NCBI GenBank assembly: GCA_025360875.1
Contig: JANYBI010000269.1
Span: 1-9,928 of the forward strand
Length of the DNA: 9,928 bases
Direction: 5' to 3'
Origin: Lentisphaerota bacterium
Lineage (GTDB): Bacteria > Verrucomicrobiota > Lentisphaeria > Victivallales > GWF2-50-93
A program made the translations under genes and the position numbers. Positions 6,433 to 9,928 of this stretch are shown in pieces (the stretch's first letter is position 1; the number at the start of each line of letters is the position of its first letter). Below the pieces are notes generated by a model. That model saw nothing but the letters and a program-made list of their open reading frames with translations, was not told the DNA's origin and did no database searches.

Positions 6433-8424
6433 ATGAACGGAAACAGCAACAAGGACGACTACAAAAAGAAGGAGGAGAATAAGAAGTCTCCGCCGCCTCC
6501 TACGCAGCCTGTCCTCCCTTCTTCCAGGAAAACGCCGCAGATGGCGATTTTCGTATGGCTGCTTGTCTTTCTTTCGCTTGGAGTCCTGTTTGTCTACAAT
6601 CACAGCAGGAAGGAATACAACGAGTGGGAACAGACAAAGTTTGAAAAGGAGCTGTCAGATGGAAATATCCTGACTGCGAATATCTCCCCTGAGACGGAAA
6701 AGGTGTTCTACATCGAAGGGAAATATAAGTCCTCCCAGCCTGGGGAGTCCGCGGCAGAAGCCGGGAATGGGGATCTGCTATACAAGACCAAGGTCATATA
6801 TACCGAGAAAATCGACGAGATGCTCCGCAGCCATGCGTCGATCGTCAGGAAGATTGAAAACAAGGACCCCTGGTTCAAGAATCTCGTCCTGATGCTGCTT
6901 CCCGTTATGCTTATCATTGGCGTTTTCTATTTCCTGTTCTCAAGACAGATCAAGATGGCTGGCAAGGGGGCCATGCAGTTTGGAAAAAGCAAGGCCAGGA
7001 TGATCATGCCCAGCGACAAGAAGATCACATTCAACGATGTCGCCGGAGCGGACGAGGCCAAGGAGGAGACCAAGGAAATCATCGACTACCTCAAGGATCC
7101 TCTCAAGTTCAAGATGATCGGCGGCAGAATACCCAAGGGAGCCCTCCTCATGGGACCACCCGGAACTGGAAAAACGCTCATCGCCAAGGCTATCGCCGGA
7201 GAGGCGCAGGTACCTTTCTTCTCAATCAGCGGTTCCGACTTCGTTGAAATGTTCGTCGGTGTCGGCGCAAGCCGTGTCCGCGACATGTTCGAACAGGCCA
7301 GGAAGCATGCCCCATGCATCATATTCATCGACGAGATCGATGCCGTAGGCCGTTCGCGTTTCAGCGGAATAGGAGGCGGACATGATGAAAGGGAACAGAC
7401 ACTCAACGCGCTCCTTGTCGAAATGGACGGGCTTGAAACCCAGGAAGGTGTGATAATACTCGCCGCGACAAACAGGCCGGATGTCCTTGATTCCGCGCTG
7501 ATGAGGCCCGGCAGGTTCGACAGGCAGATCGTGATAGACCTTCCCGATATAAAAGGCAGAAGGCAGATCCTCGATGTCCATATCAAGAACATAAAGATCG
7601 AACCGGATGTGAATCTTGACACGATAGCGCGCGGCACTCCCGGATTCAGCGGTGCGGATCTCGCAAATCTCATAAACGAGGCCGCGCTTCTCGCCGCAAG
7701 GCTCGATAAGAAGGCCGCAGGAATGTCCGAACTGGAAGAAGCCCGCGACAAGGTGCGCTGGGGCAGGGAACGCAAGAGCAGGAAGATCAGCGACAGGGAA
7801 AGAAAAATAACGGCATTCCACGAGGCAGGGCATACAGTTGTATCGCTCCTCTGCCCGAACTCGGAGCCAATCCACAAAGTTACGATCATACCCAGAGGTA
7901 TTGCATATCTCGGCGCCACCATGCATCTTCCTGAGGAAGACCGCTACACCCAGAGCAAATCCGAACTTGTTGATGAACTTGCGGTCCTTATGGGCGGCAG
8001 ATCCGCCGAGCAGCTCGTCTTCAACGAAATAACGAGCGGTGCATCCTCCGATATTGAACAGGCCACGAAAATTGCAAAGCTCATGGTATGCACATTCGGC
8101 ATGAGCGTAAAAATGGGCACTATGCAGTATGGCAGCCGTGAAGGGCATATCTATTTCGGCAGGGACATTGGCAAGTCAGAAGGGTTCAGCGAGGAGACGT
8201 CCAGGGAGATCGACCTCGAAATAAAAGCTTTCATCGATAGCGCTAAAAAACGCGCTGATACGATTCTCACTGAAAACAGGATCAAGCTGGAGCTTCTCGC
8301 AAACAAGCTGCTGGAAGTGGAAACTCTCGACGGAGTGGAAGTCAGGAAACTCCTCGGTATAGCGGAAAAGGCAGTAGTGGAAATTCCGGTGGACGCCAAG
8401 CCCCCGGAAGTTAAGACTGTCTGA
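6433..8424 (+). CDS. ftsH: FtsH, membrane-anchored ATP-dependent zinc metalloprotease
   Basis: FtsH is a hexameric inner-membrane protease that extracts and degrades membrane and regulatory proteins. From ATG 6433 it has 663 residues: a Lys/Pro-rich cytoplasmic N-terminus, TM1 (about 37-56), a periplasmic part of about 90 residues, TM2 (150-170), and an AAA+ domain with Walker A GPPGTGKT (241-248), pore FVG (274-276), Walker B IIFIDE (296-301) and the second region of homology (NRPD to GRFDRQ, 347-365). The protease has HEAGH (463-467) and the third zinc ligand Asp540. The start is not settled: ATG 6433 has no clear SD, while an in-frame TTG at 6400 has AGGA six bases upstream and would add 11 residues. 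It follows the FHA gene by 80 bases and ends 12 bases before the oxidoreductase gene. Confidence 0.97.
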   Translation: MNGNSNKDDYKKKEENKKSPPPPTQPVLPSSRKTPQMAIFVWLLVFLSLGVLFVYNHSRKEYNEWEQTKFEKELSDGNILTANISPETEKVFYIEGKYKSSQPGESAAEAGNGDLLYKTKVIYTEKIDEMLRSHASIVRKIENKDPWFKNLVLMLLPVMLIIGVFYFLFSRQIKMAGKGAMQFGKSKARMIMPSDKKITFNDVAGADEAKEETKEIIDYLKDPLKFKMIGGRIPKGALLMGPPGTGKTLIAKAIAGEAQVPFFSISGSDFVEMFVGVGASRVRDMFEQARKHAPCIIFIDEIDAVGRSRFSGIGGGHDEREQTLNALLVEMDGLETQEGVIILAATNRPDVLDSALMRPGRFDRQIVIDLPDIKGRRQILDVHIKNIKIEPDVNLDTIARGTPGFSGADLANLINEAALLAARLDKKAAGMSELEEARDKVRWGRERKSRKISDRERKITAFHEAGHTVVSLLCPNSEPIHKVTIIPRGIAYLGATMHLPEEDRYTQSKSELVDELAVLMGGRSAEQLVFNEITSGASSDIEQATKIAKLMVCTFGMSVKMGTMQYGSREGHIYFGRDIGKSEGFSEETSREIDLEIKAFIDSAKKRADTILTENRIKLELLANKLLEVETLDGVEVRKLLGIAEKAVVEIPVDAKPPEVKTV

Positions 8425-8436
8425 ACGGAGCATTTA

Positions 8437-9657
8437 ATGATAAGGACTTCACTGATCGGTGTTTCAGGTTTTGGAAACGTCCACTACAGTGATTTAATCC
8501 AATATCGGGAAAAAGGCCTGCTTGAAATCAGCGCTGCCACGATCATAAACCAGGACGAGGAGAAGGAGAAATGCGAAAAACTCCGTTCTCTAGGCTGCAG
8601 GATATATACCGACTACAGACAGATGCTGGCCGACTTCAGAGGGAAGATAGACATCTGTTTCATCCCAACCGGAATCCATCTACACAAGCCCATGACGGTT
8701 GCCGCACTTGAGGCTGACATGAACGTGTTCGTCGAGAAACCGCTGGCTGCTACAATCCAGGACGTCTTCGAGATGAAGAAGGCCCGGAAGTCTTCGGGAA
8801 AATTTGCAGCCGTCGGATACCAGACGATGTATACTCCGGAGGTCATGAGGATCAAGGAAGTTCTGTGTTCAGGTAGGCTCGGGAAAATCAAAGTCGTGAA
8901 ATGCTGCGCCCTCTGGCCCAGGGCTGAGGCATATTACAGCAGGAACAACTGGGCTGGAAAGCTGAAACTGAAGGACACATGGGTGCTCGATTCCCCGTTC
9001 AACAACGCCCTTGCGCATTACCTTAATCTCATATGCTTCTTCGCAGGAAATGAAATTGCGAAATCCGCAGAACTCAAGTCCATTGAGGCGGAACTCTACC
9101 GCGCAAACAGGATTGAAAGCGCAAATACAGCCTGCATGAGGATTATCACGGAGGATGGTAAACCGCTTTATCTTACTTTGACCCACGCCTGCGAAAAGAA
9201 CTTCGGTCCGGACATGACCATATCCTGCGAAAAGGGCGAGGTCAGATGGGACCAGGAGAAGAGTTCAATCAGCGTGTCGGACGGAACCAGGGAGGATATC
9301 GTCAATAAGAACGGAAATGAACTGCGAACCTGCGTCATGGACAGCATACTGAAGAGGGTAGTGGACAAGAACGCATTCATTTGTGATCTCGATATTGCTG
9401 GAACACAGACATTGGCCGCCAACGGCGCGCATGAATCCTCCGAAATACACCAGATCGATGAGAAACTCATCTATGTCCAGATGACAAAGGATGGCTATAC
9501 GCAGACGGAGTCAAAACAGCATGCTGTCAAAGGGATAGAAGCCATTGTCATGGAATCGTACAAAAAAGAAAAGCTGTTCAGCGAATTGAACGTCCCCTGG
9601 GCAGTCAAAGGGAAAGTGTTTCCGCTCGAGAACTACACAAGCTTCCCGTCAAAGTAA
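8437..9657 (+). CDS. Gfo/Idh/MocA family NAD(P)-dependent oxidoreductase
   Basis: Members of this family oxidise or reduce sugars, inositols and related compounds with NAD(P). The N-terminal Rossmann fold has a glycine motif (Gly8, Gly11, Gly13 in GVSGFGNVH), IPTGIHLH (76-83), and the family EKP motif at 100-102 (FVEKPLA). The second domain has DSPFNNALAHYLN with Asp185 and His194, matching the catalytic D-x-x-x-H type motif. The length of 406 residues is slightly above the usual 330-390. The start has CGGAG six bases upstream and lies 12 bases after the ftsH stop, so the two are probably cotranscribed. The substrate cannot be read from the sequence, and its link to ftsH may be positional only. 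Confidence 0.9.
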   Translation: MIRTSLIGVSGFGNVHYSDLIQYREKGLLEISAATIINQDEEKEKCEKLRSLGCRIYTDYRQMLADFRGKIDICFIPTGIHLHKPMTVAALEADMNVFVEKPLAATIQDVFEMKKARKSSGKFAAVGYQTMYTPEVMRIKEVLCSGRLGKIKVVKCCALWPRAEAYYSRNNWAGKLKLKDTWVLDSPFNNALAHYLNLICFFAGNEIAKSAELKSIEAELYRANRIESANTACMRIITEDGKPLYLTLTHACEKNFGPDMTISCEKGEVRWDQEKSSISVSDGTREDIVNKNGNELRTCVMDSILKRVVDKNAFICDLDIAGTQTLAANGAHESSEIHQIDEKLIYVQMTKDGYTQTESKQHAVKGIEAIVMESYKKEKLFSELNVPWAVKGKVFPLENYTSFPSK

Positions 9658-9707
9658 TAATTTTCAAAACCATTCGGGTAGAGGCTTCAAGAAGAATTCA
9701 TGGCCTT

Positions 9708-9733
9708 GATGTAGAGTTGTCCGTCCCGGACAA
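9708..9733 (+). repeat. REP-like GTAG palindrome, copy 3 (compact form)
   Basis: GATGTAG (9708-9714), the spacer AG, then TTGTCCG (9717-9723), loop TCC and CGGACAA (9727-9733) form a perfect 7-base stem. The first 17 bases are identical to copy 1 (639-655). The head starts 50 bases after the oxidoreductase stop and points the same way relative to transcription as copy 2 does on the other side. The compact hairpin after a GTAG head is the REP element format. Confidence 0.7.
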
Positions 9734-9855
9734 GGGAATTGGGAATGAATGATTTCTGGACATGCTTCAAAGTTGAAGGTGGGAGTCTGACCTGGGGTGT
9801 TAAAAACTTACCTTCCTCCTGTAAAATAATTCAGCGTTAAAAAAACGATATTTGC

Positions 9856-9885
9856 TTGACAGTCTCTTTTTTTAGGCAATATTAC
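9856..9885 (+). promoter_or_regulatory. Promoter candidate for a gene off the right edge
   Basis: TTGACA (9856-9861) is a perfect -35 box. At 18 bases distance lies TATTAC (9880-9885), a modest -10 box. A perfect TATAAT (9893-9898) also exists but is 31 bases from TTGACA, and its own -35 position (TTTTAG, 9870-9875) is poor. Which -10 is used cannot be decided by eye. Confidence 0.5.
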
Positions 9886-9908
9886 GATAGCATATAATTG
9901 CTATCGTA
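9883..9908. promoter_or_regulatory. Palindromic operator candidate enclosing TATAAT
   Basis: TACGATAGCA (9883-9892) and TGCTATCGTA (9899-9908) are perfect 10-base inverted repeats around TATAAT (9893-9898). A 26-base dyad over the -10 and start region is what a homodimeric repressor site looks like. The regulator family cannot be named from the arms. The controlled gene would start at or beyond 9920. Confidence 0.6.
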
Positions 9909-9928
9909 TAACAGCCAACATGGGGGTA

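Larger units (their letters stand above)
9658..9928. other. Intergenic region with REP-like element and promoter-operator of an off-edge gene
   Basis: No gene is visible. The region contains the third GTAG palindrome (9708-9733), a TTGACA box (9856-9861) and a large palindrome (9883-9908). At the very end, ATG (9920-9922) followed by GGGGGTA could be a start codon, or the G-run could be the ribosome binding site of a start just beyond the window. I see no clear Rho-independent terminator for the oxidoreductase gene; the palindrome at 9717-9733 may partly serve as one. Confidence 0.6.

Noticed and set aside
7222..8148. 308-residue minus-strand frame inside ftsH
   Set aside because: It lies wholly within the certain FtsH coding sequence and shows no family motif.

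Overview
This looks like a bacterial chromosome segment built around protein quality control. The gene set (trigger factor, ClpP, ClpX, an FHA protein, FtsH) and the style of the proteins suggest the PVC group, perhaps Lentisphaerota (Victivallis-like). That placement is an impression from protein style, not a computed phylogeny, and is low to moderate confidence. There is no rRNA, tRNA or CRISPR array.

Layout. Positions 1-113 hold the end of an unrecognised reading frame. Positions 114-776 have no convincing gene but are rich in inverted repeats: a 60-base hairpin at 203-262 flanked by integron attC-like boxes, another at 448-495, a degenerate 8-base tandem run at 530-561, and two opposed GTAG-headed palindromes at 639-723 that resemble REP elements. 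Positions 777-933 (minus) are the collapsed remnant of a class I aminotransferase gene. From 5504 down to 960 on the minus strand runs tig-clpP-clpX-ndk, where the ndk product is a double-length protein with a degenerate first half. An AT-rich divergent promoter region (5505-5782) separates this from a plus-strand unit: FHA/membrane protein, ftsH, and a Gfo/Idh/MocA oxidoreductase (5783-9657). After it comes a third GTAG-headed palindrome (9708-9733). The right edge has a promoter-like region with a 26-base palindromic operator candidate (9883-9908) for a gene beyond the window.

How it fits together. The minus unit encodes the ribosome-bound folding chaperone and the two-part ClpXP protease. 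The plus unit encodes the membrane protease FtsH plus a small FHA protein with a C-terminal membrane anchor. Soluble and membrane protein quality control thus start from one shared intergenic region. The three GTAG palindromes share head, spacing and TCC loop, and the stem differs between two of them by compensated base pairs. They lie about 50 bases past the last stop codon of each outward-facing unit, in the same orientation relative to transcription. This is the most interesting signal in the window.
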